A DNA stretch of 19,120 nucleotides from Alloprevotella sp. (GCA_015259235.1 JABZGM010000018.1:1-19120); one strand, 5' to 3'. Positions 7,338 to 15,080 are shown, numbered from the stretch's first letter. Notes: a model not told the origin generated them from the sequence alone. Program-made: numbers and translations.

Positions 7338-9518
7338 TTAACGTACTAGAACACGGTCACCGAGTACTTTTGCGAATTGTTTCTCTAGTTCGTTGATTTC
7401 AATGAGTTGTCTCAGTAATTCATTCATTTTATCAGGCTGTTGCTGTAGTTCTGGTTGTCTAAGGGCTAGGAGTACTTCCTCTTTTTGTACACCAAGAATA
7501 GCATGCTTGTAATCATTTATTACTCGCGGAACAATATCTACTAGTCGTTTCTCCTCAGGGACATAAGCTTTTTGTTGCTCAATAGAGAGAGGATAGCGAT
7601 CGTCTGCCAACTCTGCTGCTAAACGATTGATTTCTTGATCTGGATGCGTGATAAAGTAGTCGCGAGAATTAAATGTTTCAGGATTCTCTAGGGTATGTTG
7701 TGCCGCTTCCTCTAAGATCTGCTGATGCTTATCGATTTGAAGATGAATGTCATCATTAGACAGCTCCTCTAAAATGTAAGGTGCAACCAATGGACTATCT
7801 GCTATTATTTCCGTAGTTTGTGTTTTTTTTGCTGCACTCCATGGTGTTTCGACTTCTGTTTGTTGGGCAATGGTTGGCAATTGTCCATAGCGTATCACTA
7901 ATTGTATCAGCTGAAGTTCACAAGCTATGAGTTGTTGTTGGGCTTTGCTTTCTCCTAAGTTTATAGTTGAACCTGATATGGTTCCTTCTTGATTTAGAGG
8001 ATTAGTTGATAAAGAAGTGAGTGCTTGTTGTGCGTCGTGAGCGCCTGAAACAGATTCAGGCGGAGGCATCAATTGTTCGTAGGCTTCTAATGGAATGTTA
8101 TGTTGTCCAGAGTATTGTTGGGCAGCAGCCGGTTGGATTTTACTTTGTGTAGATGATTGGGTAGAAGATGGAGGAGTAGTGGTGTTAGAACGTGAATGCG
8201 CTTCTTCCTTTCGCTTGCGAATTTCTTTTGCTACTTCATTGACAATAGCAGATTCATCAATATTAAGTCGTCCAGCTAAATCGTGAATATAGACTTGTCG
8301 TACGATATCACTTGGAATAACCGAGATGCTACGAGTGAGATCGGTAATCACACTTGCACGCTTCATAGGATCGCGACCAGCATCTTTGAGTAGCAAGTTA
8401 GCTTTGAATTGAATGAAGTCTTCTTCGTTCTCTTCCAAATCTTTGCGGAATTCTTCGGGCGTTCTGGCTTGTGCATAGCTGTCTGGATCCTCACCTTCGG
8501 GGAGAAGCATAACTTTGATGTTCAAGCCTTCTGAGAGCAAGATGTCAATACCGCGAAGCGAGGCGTGAATACCAGCTGCGTCGCCATCGTAGAGCACCGT
8601 GACATTGTTCGTAAATCGGTGGATTAGACGCACTTGCTCTGGAGTTAGTGCAGTACCACTAGATGCTACTACGTTTTCAACACCGCTTTGGTGCATGGAG
8701 ATTACGTCAAGATACCCCTCCACCAAGTAGCAACGATCTTGTTTCACGATGGCTTGCTTGGCTAAATAGAGTCCGTAGAGTTCGCGTTTCTTAGAATATA
8801 TCTCAGACTCGGGAGAATTGACGTATTTTCCTACGTTTTTTTGTTCTTGATTTAGAATACGCCCACCAAAAGCTACGATTCGCCCTGATACAGAGTGAAC
8901 CGGAAAAATAACACGACCATGATATCTGTCTAGAAGTCTTCCGTCTTCTGTACGATAACACAATCCTGTACTTTCAATATATTTCTCTTCAAAGCCTTTT
9001 GCGTGCGCTTTTTGCGCCAATGCGTCTCGCTGTTCCAGAGAATAACCCAGTTGGAATTTGCGGATGATATCGTCACGAAGTCCACGGCGGCGAAAGTAGC
9101 TCATACCTATGGCTAGACCATCCACGTTATTGTGTAGAGTTTCAACAAAGTAGTCTCTAGCCCACTCGTTAACGACAAACATCGCTTCACGAGCGGTGGC
9201 AGCGGCTTTTTGTTCTGCTGTTTGCTCTCGCTCTTTTACTTCAATACCATAGCGTCTTCCCAGCCATTTAAGGGCTTCGGGATAGGTCATTTGTTCGTGT
9301 TGCATCACGAACTTTACCACATTCCCACCATTTCCACAACTAAAGCATTTGCACAGTTGCTTGGAAGGTGATACCATGAATGAAGGTGTCTTCTCATCAT
9401 GGAAGGGGCAAAGCCCTTTATAGTTGGCACCTGAACGGCGTAGCGTGACGAATTCGCCCACAACATCTACGATGTCTGCGGCAGCCATGATGCGGTCTAT
9501 GGTACTTCTATCTATCAT
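7338..9518 (-). CDS. dnaG: DNA primase
   Basis: DnaG makes the RNA primers for chromosome replication and works with the replicative helicase. The 726-residue product starts MIDRSTIDRIM. It has an N-terminal CHC2 zinc ribbon (Cys37, His40, Cys58, Cys61), the RNA-polymerase-like core with basic YINSPE-type segment (here YVNSPE, about 231-236), and a Toprim domain with EGYLD (catalytic Glu266) and LYDGDAAG (Asp310, Asp312). After about residue 435 comes a low-complexity Ser/Thr/Gln/Pro-rich linker to about 525, then a divergent C-terminal helicase-interaction region. The length, over 700, exceeds the E. coli enzyme because of this linker and tail, as is common in Bacteroidota. It has its own -7 box and terminator. 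Confidence 0.97.
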   Translation of the reverse strand: MIDRSTIDRIMAAADIVDVVGEFVTLRRSGANYKGLCPFHDEKTPSFMVSPSKQLCKCFSCGNGGNVVKFVMQHEQMTYPEALKWLGRRYGIEVKEREQTAEQKAAATAREAMFVVNEWARDYFVETLHNNVDGLAIGMSYFRRRGLRDDIIRKFQLGYSLEQRDALAQKAHAKGFEEKYIESTGLCYRTEDGRLLDRYHGRVIFPVHSVSGRIVAFGGRILNQEQKNVGKYVNSPESEIYSKKRELYGLYLAKQAIVKQDRCYLVEGYLDVISMHQSGVENVVASSGTALTPEQVRLIHRFTNNVTVLYDGDAAGIHASLRGIDILLSEGLNIKVMLLPEGEDPDSYAQARTPEEFRKDLEENEEDFIQFKANLLLKDAGRDPMKRASVITDLTRSISVIPSDIVRQVYIHDLAGRLNIDESAIVNEVAKEIRKRKEEAHSRSNTTTPPSSTQSSTQSKIQPAAAQQYSGQHNIPLEAYEQLMPPPESVSGAHDAQQALTSLSTNPLNQEGTISGSTINLGESKAQQQLIACELQLIQLVIRYGQLPTIAQQTEVETPWSAAKKTQTTEIIADSPLVAPYILEELSNDDIHLQIDKHQQILEEAAQHTLENPETFNSRDYFITHPDQEINRLAAELADDRYPLSIEQQKAYVPEEKRLVDIVPRVINDYKHAILGVQKEEVLLALRQPELQQQPDKMNELLRQLIEINELEKQFAKVLGDRVLVR

Positions 9519-9569
9519 TGGAAGGAAATTGCGGTTTGCCCTCTAGAAGGAGAGCATTGTAATGAATTA

Positions 9570-9577
9570 CAAAGATA
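9570..9577 (-). promoter_or_regulatory. -7 box of dnaG
   Basis: On the minus strand this reads TATCTTTG, a full match to the TAnnTTTG element of Bacteroidota promoters, about 50 bases upstream of the dnaG start. The -33 position has no clear TTTG. A short inverted repeat TGGCA/TGCCA (9586-9590 and 9596-9600) overlaps that position and could be an operator or chance. Confidence 0.6.
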
Positions 9578-9601
9578 CAACTTTTTGGCAATGTGTGCCA
9601 G

Positions 9602-9632
9602 AAAAATCCCCTCCTCATTTACTGAGCAGGGG
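9602..9632 (-). terminator. Terminator of the pyrK-pyrD transcript
   Basis: On the minus strand CCCCTGCTC (9632-9624) pairs with GAGGAGGGG (9616-9608) with one central G-G mismatch and a 7-base loop, followed by ATTTTTC. It lies about 70 bases after the pyrD stop and just upstream of the dnaG -7 box, so the pyrimidine genes and dnaG are probably separate transcription units. Confidence 0.75.
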
Positions 9633-9703
9633 ACAAATTAAAAGTTTGATGGTAGACTAGTGGGGTATAGTTTATCTATATTTCCCTAGACTCTTTTAGA
9701 AAA

Positions 9704-10609
9704 CTAAATGACGCCAATGATTTCGTGAATATCTTTTACACCATGACTATCGCACCAAGCATTGATGCCATCAATAACTTTGATGGTGACAGCGGGATCT
9801 ATGAAATTTGCAGTTCCAATTTGAATTGCCGTGGCACCACACATCATAAATTCTATGGCGTCTGTGGCATTCATAATACCTCCGAGTCCAATTACAGGGA
9901 TTTGTACTGCTTTTGCCACTTGATGTACCATACGGAGAGCTACTGGTTTTACGCATGGACCGGAAAGGCCGCCTGTACCTATACTTAAGTTACTGCGGCG
10001 GCGTTCAATATCGACACTCATTCCCATAAGTGTATTGATGAGAGAAACAGAATCAGCTCCTTCAGCTTCTACAGCACGTGCTATTTCTGCAATGTCAGTG
10101 ACATTAGGCGATAGTTTAACGATTAGAGTTTTGGGGTAAGCTGCGCGCACGGCTTTTACCACTGAAGCAGCACCAGAACAAGTGACCCCAAAAGCCATTC
10201 CACCATCGTGGACATTTGGACAAGATATATTGAGCTCAATGGCAGGAATATTGTCTAGAGCTGCTACTCGTGCTGCGCATTCTGCATAATCTTCAGGAGA
10301 AGAGCCACTAACGTTGACAATCGCTGCAGAATTGTAGTCTTTGATTTGTGGATAGATGTGTTCGGCAAAATAATCTACGCCTTTATTTTGAAGTCCAACG
10401 CAGTTGAGCATTCCTTGAGGGGTTTCTGCCATACGAGGATAGTCGTTGCCTTGTCGGGGGAGTAGAGTAGTTCCTTTCACAATGTAACCGCCTAGGCGAT
10501 TGAGGTCGATGAAGTCGGCAAACTCAAGGCCGTAACCAAAGGTGCCAGATGCGGTAAGAACTGGATTTTTAAGGGGAAGTTTGCCTATATTTACATTAAG
10601 ATGAGCCAT
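9704..10609 (-). CDS. pyrD: Dihydroorotate dehydrogenase B, catalytic subunit
   Basis: PyrD oxidises dihydroorotate to orotate in pyrimidine synthesis; this is the class 1B, NAD-linked form that needs PyrK. The 301-residue product carries the FMN-barrel segments NPVLTASGTFGYG, the substrate region LNCVGLQNKG, VSGSSPEDY, and ELNISCPNVH, in which Cys130 is the catalytic base characteristic of class 1 enzymes (a serine is found in class 2). Phosphate-binding GLGGI and GATAIQIGTANF lie near the C terminus. Length matches the family. It lies downstream of pyrK on the same strand, separated by an unusually long 136-base gap in which I see no second gene. Confidence 0.96.
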   Translation of the reverse strand: MAHLNVNIGKLPLKNPVLTASGTFGYGLEFADFIDLNRLGGYIVKGTTLLPRQGNDYPRMAETPQGMLNCVGLQNKGVDYFAEHIYPQIKDYNSAAIVNVSGSSPEDYAECAARVAALDNIPAIELNISCPNVHDGGMAFGVTCSGAASVVKAVRAAYPKTLIVKLSPNVTDIAEIARAVEAEGADSVSLINTLMGMSVDIERRRSNLSIGTGGLSGPCVKPVALRMVHQVAKAVQIPVIGLGGIMNATDAIEFMMCGATAIQIGTANFIDPAVTIKVIDGINAWCDSHGVKDIHEIIGVI

Positions 10610-10745
10610 GAAGAAGACGTAAGAAGTGAGACGTTGGTCATAAAATTCTAAGGGACTTGCTGTATAAACAGATGTGGAGAGGTAGAACCATTGATGCAGG
10701 AGCAGTAGCTATGTACAAGGGAGTTTCGGCATCTATAAGTGTTCC

Positions 10746-11528
10746 TTATTCCCAAGTGAGTTGGTCCGTAGAGAACACCGGTCCTTCCGTGCAAACGCAA
10801 ATATTTCCCTTCACTGTCTTTTCGACGCAGCAGAGACAAGCACCAACTCCGCACGCCATTAGATTTTCAAGCGACACAAAGCATGGAGTATTATATTGAC
10901 GTGCCATTTTTGCAACTGCTTGCATCATAGGCTTGGGACCACATGCGGCAACACAATCAAATTGTTCATCCTTCCAAATGGAATGATGAGTTACAAAACC
11001 TTTCTCTCCCATTGTTGCATCCTCAGTGGTTGTAAAGACACGACCAAAAGCAGCAAAACGATCTAGTTCAAGGAGATCACGCTGTGAACGTCCGCCTAAC
11101 AAGAATATGGGCTCGTGACCTGCTTCAAGAAGCTGGCGACCATAGAGTAACATTGGCGCTGTTCCTACACCACCTCCTACAAGAAGGTACTTTTTCTTTC
11201 CTTCTGAGATGGCAGGGACATCAAACCCATTTCCCAAAGGATAGATGCAATTGAGGCTTTGTCCTACGCTGAGTTTACTAAGAGCGCGTGTTCCGTCTCC
11301 TACCATGTGAATGAGCAGGTCGAAGCTATGACGTTCAACATCAACATCATTGATAGATATAGGACGACGAAGGAATGTCGTTGGAGAATTTTCTACAGCT
11401 ACTTGAACAAACTGTCCGGGATGCATAGGAGGAAGGTCTTGATCGGGGTCGACTAATCGGAGTAGAATATAGTCTTCTCGCAAGAAATCAATAGATTCTA
11501 CACGTAGGTCTTTTACAAATTTCTTCAT
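10746..11528 (-). CDS. pyrK: Dihydroorotate dehydrogenase B, electron transfer subunit
   Basis: PyrK passes electrons from PyrD's FMN through a 2Fe-2S centre and FAD to NAD. The 260-residue product begins with a ferredoxin-reductase-type barrel containing the FAD-binding RRPISI motif (about 54-59), then the nucleotide-binding LLVGGGVGTAPM segment (115-126), CGPKPMM (196-202), and a C-terminal cysteine cluster: Cys226, Cys231, Cys234 in ACGVGACLCC, and Cys246 in CVCTEGPVF, which together ligate the 2Fe-2S cluster. It is the first gene of the pyrK-pyrD unit and diverges from the DUF4375 gene. Its -7 box lies about 30 bases upstream of the start. Confidence 0.96.
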   Translation of the reverse strand: MKKFVKDLRVESIDFLREDYILLRLVDPDQDLPPMHPGQFVQVAVENSPTTFLRRPISINDVDVERHSFDLLIHMVGDGTRALSKLSVGQSLNCIYPLGNGFDVPAISEGKKKYLLVGGGVGTAPMLLYGRQLLEAGHEPIFLLGGRSQRDLLELDRFAAFGRVFTTTEDATMGEKGFVTHHSIWKDEQFDCVAACGPKPMMQAVAKMARQYNTPCFVSLENLMACGVGACLCCVEKTVKGNICVCTEGPVFSTDQLTWE

Positions 11529-11558
11529 TCAAAAGTGGGAAAAGGGTTAGCTTGTTGA

Positions 11559-11566
11559 CAAAGATA
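11559..11566 (-). promoter_or_regulatory. -7 box of pyrK-pyrD
   Basis: On the minus strand this reads TATCTTTG, a full match to TAnnTTTG, about 30 bases upstream of the pyrK start codon. No clear TTTG is present at the -33 spacing. The predicted leader is only about 25 bases, leaving no room for a long attenuator. Confidence 0.6.
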
Positions 11567-11609
11567 CGATTTTTTGAGTTAATAGGCGGTGAGTATGGTG
11601 GGTTTTCTG

Positions 11610-11617
11610 TATCTTTG
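11610..11617 (+). promoter_or_regulatory. -7 box of the DUF4375-smpB unit
   Basis: TATCTTTG on the plus strand matches TAnnTTTG fully. It lies about 95 bases upstream of the DUF4375 start and is identical to, and divergent from, the pyrK -7 box 43 bases away. No consensus -33 element is seen at the usual distance. Confidence 0.6.
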
Positions 11618-11711
11618 TAGAATAAAGTCCTAAGTTAGCTCTACAAAAACAGTAATCAACTTTGTTGTTAGGGTAAAGTAGAACGAAACTTCAATTAGTC
11701 AATAAGGAATC

Positions 11712-12221
11712 ATGAAGATAAAGGTAAAAGATGCAGCTCTTCGTCAGGCTGCCGAAGCAGGAATGGATGACTTTCTTCAAGTTGTCGTAAATGCTTTCAA
11801 ACATGCTGTAGGAGATGAACTAACAGCAGAAGCTATGACCAAGTTGTCTGGCGAACAGATAACACTCTGGGCATATATCTTGCTTAGAGATGAACTGTGT
11901 GATGGTGGCTTTATTCAGCTTATTTATAATGGTTATGGCGACTTCTTCTTCTTGAATCCTTTTGCTAAGGCTATGCGATTGTGGGGCTTGAAGGATTTGT
12001 CTAAGTTGATTTACAAGGGGCGCGAACTCTTCGAACTACATGGCGATGAGATTAAAAAGCCATGTTCTGACGAAGAATTTATGGGACTCTATGAACGCTT
12101 TCCTGAATTCGATGATTTAGATGATGAGTTTATGGAACATGAAGAGGAGTATACCGCACGTGTAGCACAATATTTGGATGAGCATCTCCTTGATTTTATT
12201 GAGATAGAAAATTATGAGTAA
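11712..12221 (+). CDS. DUF4375/DMP19-like protein of unknown function
   Basis: A 169-residue soluble, acidic protein. The central block LRDELCDGGFIQLIYNGYG followed by a FFFLNPFAKAM segment resembles the DUF4375 (DMP19-like) domain, whose members typically carry a conserved Asp-Gly-Gly-Phe segment before a hydrophobic stretch. The C-terminal third is rich in Asp and Glu (about 118-169). No signal peptide, membrane helix or catalytic motif is visible, so no function is proposed. Its stop codon overlaps the smpB start (ATGAGTAA, 8 bases), which implies shared transcription and probably translational coupling. The family assignment rests on motif recall and was not tested by a search. Confidence 0.75.
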   Translation: MKIKVKDAALRQAAEAGMDDFLQVVVNAFKHAVGDELTAEAMTKLSGEQITLWAYILLRDELCDGGFIQLIYNGYGDFFFLNPFAKAMRLWGLKDLSKLIYKGRELFELHGDEIKKPCSDEEFMGLYERFPEFDDLDDEFMEHEEEYTARVAQYLDEHLLDFIEIENYE

Positions 12222-12693
12222 ACAAAAAGGTGGTAAAGTCAAGCCACAACGCATAAGAATTAAGAATAAGCGCGCTACATTTGACTATGAAATTATAGAC
12301 AAGTATACTGCGGGCATAGTATTGACAGGTACAGAAATTAAGAGTATTCGTGAAGGTAAAGCTTCTTTAGTAGATACTTTCTGCTTCATTCACGATGATG
12401 AATTGTGGGTGAAGAATATGTATGTAGCGGAATATAGCTACGGCACGTACAATAATCACGCAACGCGTCGAGACCGTAAGTTGTTGCTTAACAAGAAAGA
12501 AATCAATAATCTTAGAAACGATACCTTGGCTACAGGATATACCATTGTACCTCTAGTCTTATTTATCAATGATAAGGGATTAGCGAAATTGGACATCGCC
12601 CTTTGTCGTGGTAAAAAAGAATTTGATAAGCGTGCTTCTATCCGTGAACGCGATGACAAACGCGAGCTGGATCGATTTATCAAACGATTCTAA
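12214..12693 (+). CDS. smpB: SsrA-binding protein
   Basis: SmpB binds tmRNA and brings it to stalled ribosomes, where it rescues them and tags the unfinished protein. The 159-residue product shows the family pattern: basic start, KNKRATFDYEIIDKYTAGIVLTGTEIKSIREGK (oligonucleotide-binding barrel), NMYVAEYSYGTYNNHATRRDRKLLLNKKEI, the GLAKLDIALCRGKKEFDKRASI segment, and a basic tail ERDDKRELDRFIKRF that becomes helical in the decoding centre. It overlaps the upstream gene by 8 bases. The tmRNA gene itself is not in the window. A strong terminator follows 24 bases after the stop. Confidence 0.97.
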   Translation: MSKQKGGKVKPQRIRIKNKRATFDYEIIDKYTAGIVLTGTEIKSIREGKASLVDTFCFIHDDELWVKNMYVAEYSYGTYNNHATRRDRKLLLNKKEINNLRNDTLATGYTIVPLVLFINDKGLAKLDIALCRGKKEFDKRASIRERDDKRELDRFIKRF

Positions 12694-12716
12694 GGAGTAA
12701 GATTGCTTGAAACACG

Positions 12717-12755
12717 AAAAAACGTCTCTGATTGCTAGAATCAGAGACGTTTTTT
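12717..12755. terminator. Strong bidirectional terminator after smpB
   Basis: A 17-bp perfect stem (12717-12733 with 12739-12755) has six A residues at its foot and a 5-base loop, with the T-run TTTTTT forming the 3' arm end. Because the A and T runs are symmetric it should work in both directions, ending smpB transcripts and minus-strand readthrough from the YecH-like gene. Confidence 0.93.
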
Positions 12756-12856
12756 CATTTGTGTGAATGGTCAAATCTGTAAATAAACAGAGATGAACGG
12801 AGCGTAATGGAAGAAAATGCAATGTTGGTTACTTTTCGTGCCTTAATCAAGTTGGG

Positions 12857-12900
12857 ATTTGTTAAGAATTTCTATTGCAGACTTCTTACAAATGTTTTTA
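12857..12900 (+). terminator. AT-rich hairpin with T-run downstream of the YecH-like gene
   Basis: ATTTGTTAAGAA (12857-12868) pairs with TTCTTACAAAT (12883-12893) with one bulged T, a 14-base loop, then GTTTTTAG on the plus strand. On the minus strand, where the YecH-like gene ends at 12914, it has no T-run, so its role as that gene's terminator is doubtful. It would stop a plus-strand transcript, but no gene is seen between smpB and here. Confidence 0.4.
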
Positions 12901-12913
12901 GATTCGTCAAAAA

Positions 12914-13150
12914 TCAATGACCGCAACCGCCACCAGGGCTAGTGTTGACGGTAAAACCACCTTCAACCTCTACAAACTTGCCCTTACTCTTCAAGAAAGT
13001 AAGGAGTTGTTCGGCAGTCATGTCACTTTGACTGCAGCTATAATAGGTAGCGTCATCGCCAAAAGTGTTGCGCATTGCAGCAAGAAGAGACTCTTCTGTG
13101 AAGGTTTGTCCTAGCATCATGCCAAGAACCTCGTGTGCGTGGTGTTCCAT
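12914..13150 (-). CDS. YecH-like small metal-binding protein (DUF2492)
   Basis: A 78-residue protein that resembles E. coli YecH along its whole length: a His-rich start MEHHAHEVLGMML, an ASLEAA-like helix (here SLLAAM), FGDDATYYSCS with Cys39, the DMTAEQLLTFLKSKGKF helix-strand unit (43-59), and a C-terminal GGGCGH with Cys76 and His78. Candidate metal ligands are His3, His4, His6, Cys39, Cys76 and His78. The family is predicted to bind metal; its cellular role is not established. It is probably co-transcribed with the PAP2 gene 98 bases upstream on the minus strand, though a separate promoter cannot be excluded. Confidence 0.85.
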   Translation of the reverse strand: MEHHAHEVLGMMLGQTFTEESLLAAMRNTFGDDATYYSCSQSDMTAEQLLTFLKSKGKFVEVEGGFTVNTSPGGGCGH

Positions 13151-13247
13151 GTTGATAAGTTTGTTTAGTGTAAATATTGAGTTATGTGTTTGAGTTTTAT
13201 GAGGATAATTGCTTGTATCCTTGTAATTTGATTTACCTTTCTAAAAA

Positions 13248-13883
13248 CTAGTAGATAAGTCTCCAGGGAGTGGCAAGAACACAAAGGGTCAGAATGAAGA
13301 CCAAGGGGATATATTTTAGTTGGTTGCGTGTATAGGGAAAAGAAGTGGCATCTTTAAAATAGTAACAATACACTCTAAAAGCAAGATAAGCAACCAAAGT
13401 GCCAAAAACAGCTCCAGTTAACAAATCTCCAAAGTAATGAACGCCGAGATAAATTCTAGTCCAGCAATTAAGTATTGCCCATGCAAAGAGGGAAAGGCTG
13501 ATATTTCGATTTCGAAATACTAGAGACAGAAAGGTCGCAATAGAGAATGTATTAGCTGCGTGAGAGGAAAAAAAGCCAAAGTAACCACCTCGATACCCCG
13601 CAACGACATCTGTTAAGTGCATAATCTGAGGACTATGAGTGGGACGCCAGCGAGCTATTAGCGGTTTGAAGATAGAAGAGGCTATTTGATCGGAGATAAC
13701 CACACAAAAAATAGCTGCTCCAAGAATAAAGCAGAAGTGGGAGAAGTCGTGTTCCTTGAATAGGACATATACAATCACCAATAAAAAGGGTATCCAGACC
13801 TGGATGTGAGTGGCACTCCAAGCAAAGACGTCAAGATAGAGTGAATGACTGCCATTGAAGAAAAGAGTGATCGCTTGATCCAT
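13248..13883 (-). CDS. PAP2-superfamily membrane phosphatase
   Basis: A 211-residue inner-membrane protein with about five to six hydrophobic helices (near 28-43, 49-68, 104-123, 126-141, 152-172 and 191-205). All three PAP2 active-site motifs are present: Lys73 with Arg80-Pro81 (K-x6-RP), SSHA with His108 (motif 2), and Arg143-x5-His149-x3-Asp153 (motif 3, TRIYLGVHYFGD). Members hydrolyse undecaprenyl diphosphate, phosphatidylglycerol phosphate or lipid A phosphates at the outer face of the membrane. The sequence does not decide between these. The gene lies between the YecH-like gene and the ATP synthase operon, separated from the latter by a 306-base gap with a terminator. Confidence 0.93.
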   Translation of the reverse strand: MDQAITLFFNGSHSLYLDVFAWSATHIQVWIPFLLVIVYVLFKEHDFSHFCFILGAAIFCVVISDQIASSIFKPLIARWRPTHSPQIMHLTDVVAGYRGGYFGFFSSHAANTFSIATFLSLVFRNRNISLSLFAWAILNCWTRIYLGVHYFGDLLTGAVFGTLVAYLAFRVYCYYFKDATSFPYTRNQLKYIPLVFILTLCVLATPWRLIY

Positions 13884-14189
13884 GCTTAGTGTTTACTTTT
13901 TCCTTATGGTGAATATATAGCTTCTTCAATAGAGTGGAGTACTTTGCGCTCTAAAACAGGAAATACATTGTCCTATAATGCAATATATGTTGCAGCTACA
14001 TCCTATGTAGGCAAGATTATAGTTCTTTACAGTTTAATCCCTTTGCTAAAAGCACAATACAGCTAATGTATCCTGGTTGTGCTAAATTTGCACAGGAATA
14101 GAATGTATCAGCATAAAATGGGAGAAGCTGTAGCTTTTGTGGTTACAACTCTCTCCCACTTTATATTTGTTCTTAATTATAATGGCGGA
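13884..14189. other. 306-base intergenic stretch rich in inverted repeats
   Basis: No coding frame is supported. The right end holds the ATP synthase operon terminator (14118-14160). The rest contains several short inverted repeats: CTACAT/ATGTAG around 13997-14010; AGCACAA (14051-14057) with TTGTGCT (14077-14083), which encloses TACA/TGTA; and GTGC (14079-14082) with GCAC (14090-14093), which competes with the previous pairing. No full-consensus -7 box for the PAP2 gene was found. Confidence 0.55.
14118..14160 (-). terminator. Terminator of the ATP synthase operon
   Basis: On the minus strand GTGGGAGA (14159-14152) pairs with TCTCCCAT near 14119-14125, with an inner GTTGTA/TACAGC helix including a G-U pair and an 11-base apical loop, followed by TTTTATG. 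It lies 30 bases past the atpG stop. The plus strand carries TTTATATTTGTT after the hairpin, so it may work both ways. Confidence 0.85.
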
Positions 14190-15053
14190 TTATTGCAAGG
14201 AACCACCGACTATGTCTAGCAATTCTGCAGTAATAGCCTGTTGGCGTGATTTGTTATATTGCAGAGTCAGTTGACGGAGTAACTCATCAGCGTTGTCTGT
14301 AGCCACCTGCATTGCTATTACCCGAGCAGCATGCTCTGAAGCAAGGTTATCGAGCATTGCTGAGTAGAGCTTGAGGTGAAGTGATTGTGGGATGAGTTTC
14401 TCAAGAAGATGTTGTGGATGAGGCTCAACTAAGAAGTTGAGATTCTGGTCTTCAACTTCACCTAAAGGAAATTCAATGGGAAGAAATTGTTCTTCAGTGA
14501 GAATTTGGCTACCTGCACTTTTGAAATGATTATAAATCAAAACCACCTTATCAATTTCGCCTTTAGTATACTCTTCCATAATTTCAGCTGAAAGGGCTGC
14601 TATAGGGGCGTATTGAGGATGATCTAGACAGGTAGATAAATCGCACGCAGGAGTATAACCTATTTTACGTATTCCTTCTGTGATTTTTTTACCAATGGGG
14701 TAGACTTTGGCTACCTGAATCCCTTCTTTTTTGAAGCCATCAAGGGTTTGCTTGACCTTTTTAAGCGTGTTACCATTGAAACCTCCACAAAGACTAGAGT
14801 TAGAGGAGAACACAACTACAGCCACTCGTTGTATATCTCTCGATTCTGCGAAAGGTGAACTTATGTTGCCTTCGAGTGAGGATACGAAAGTAGACATTAT
14901 GCCACTGAGTTTTTCCTCGTAAGGGCGCATTTGTTCAATGGCCTGTTGCGCGTGGTGCAACTTGGAACTGGCAACCATCTTCATGGCACTAGTAATCTTT
15001 CGTGTGCTATTGACAGAAGATATTCGGGTTTTTACTTCTTTTAGTGAGGCCAT
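14190..15053 (-). CDS. atpG: F-type ATP synthase subunit gamma
   Basis: Gamma is the central rotor shaft that couples c-ring rotation to catalysis in the alpha3-beta3 head. The 287-residue product has the conserved N-terminal helix MASLKEVKTRISSVNSTRKITSAMKMVA and the C-terminal helix ending YNKSRQQAITAELLDIVGGS, which pair as the coiled-coil shaft, with an LCGGFN segment near residues 86-91 of the globular domain. The usual TDRGLCGG-type segment reads SSNSSLCGG here, a variant I associate with Bacteroidota. It is the last gene of the visible operon, 76 bases after atpA. That gap holds a perfect hairpin, and a terminator follows the gene. Confidence 0.97.
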   Translation of the reverse strand: MASLKEVKTRISSVNSTRKITSAMKMVASSKLHHAQQAIEQMRPYEEKLSGIMSTFVSSLEGNISSPFAESRDIQRVAVVVFSSNSSLCGGFNGNTLKKVKQTLDGFKKEGIQVAKVYPIGKKITEGIRKIGYTPACDLSTCLDHPQYAPIAALSAEIMEEYTKGEIDKVVLIYNHFKSAGSQILTEEQFLPIEFPLGEVEDQNLNFLVEPHPQHLLEKLIPQSLHLKLYSAMLDNLASEHAARVIAMQVATDNADELLRQLTLQYNKSRQQAITAELLDIVGGSLQ

Positions 15054-15080
15054 AAATAGAGTAGGGTTGTGACGCAGCTA

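Noticed and set aside
10657..10899. Plus-strand open frame across the pyrK-pyrD gap
   Set aside because: Its second half is antisense to pyrK and it shows no recognisable domain.
12917..13114. Plus-strand open frame opposite the YecH-like gene
   Set aside because: It is the antisense of a gene with a clear family match along its whole length.
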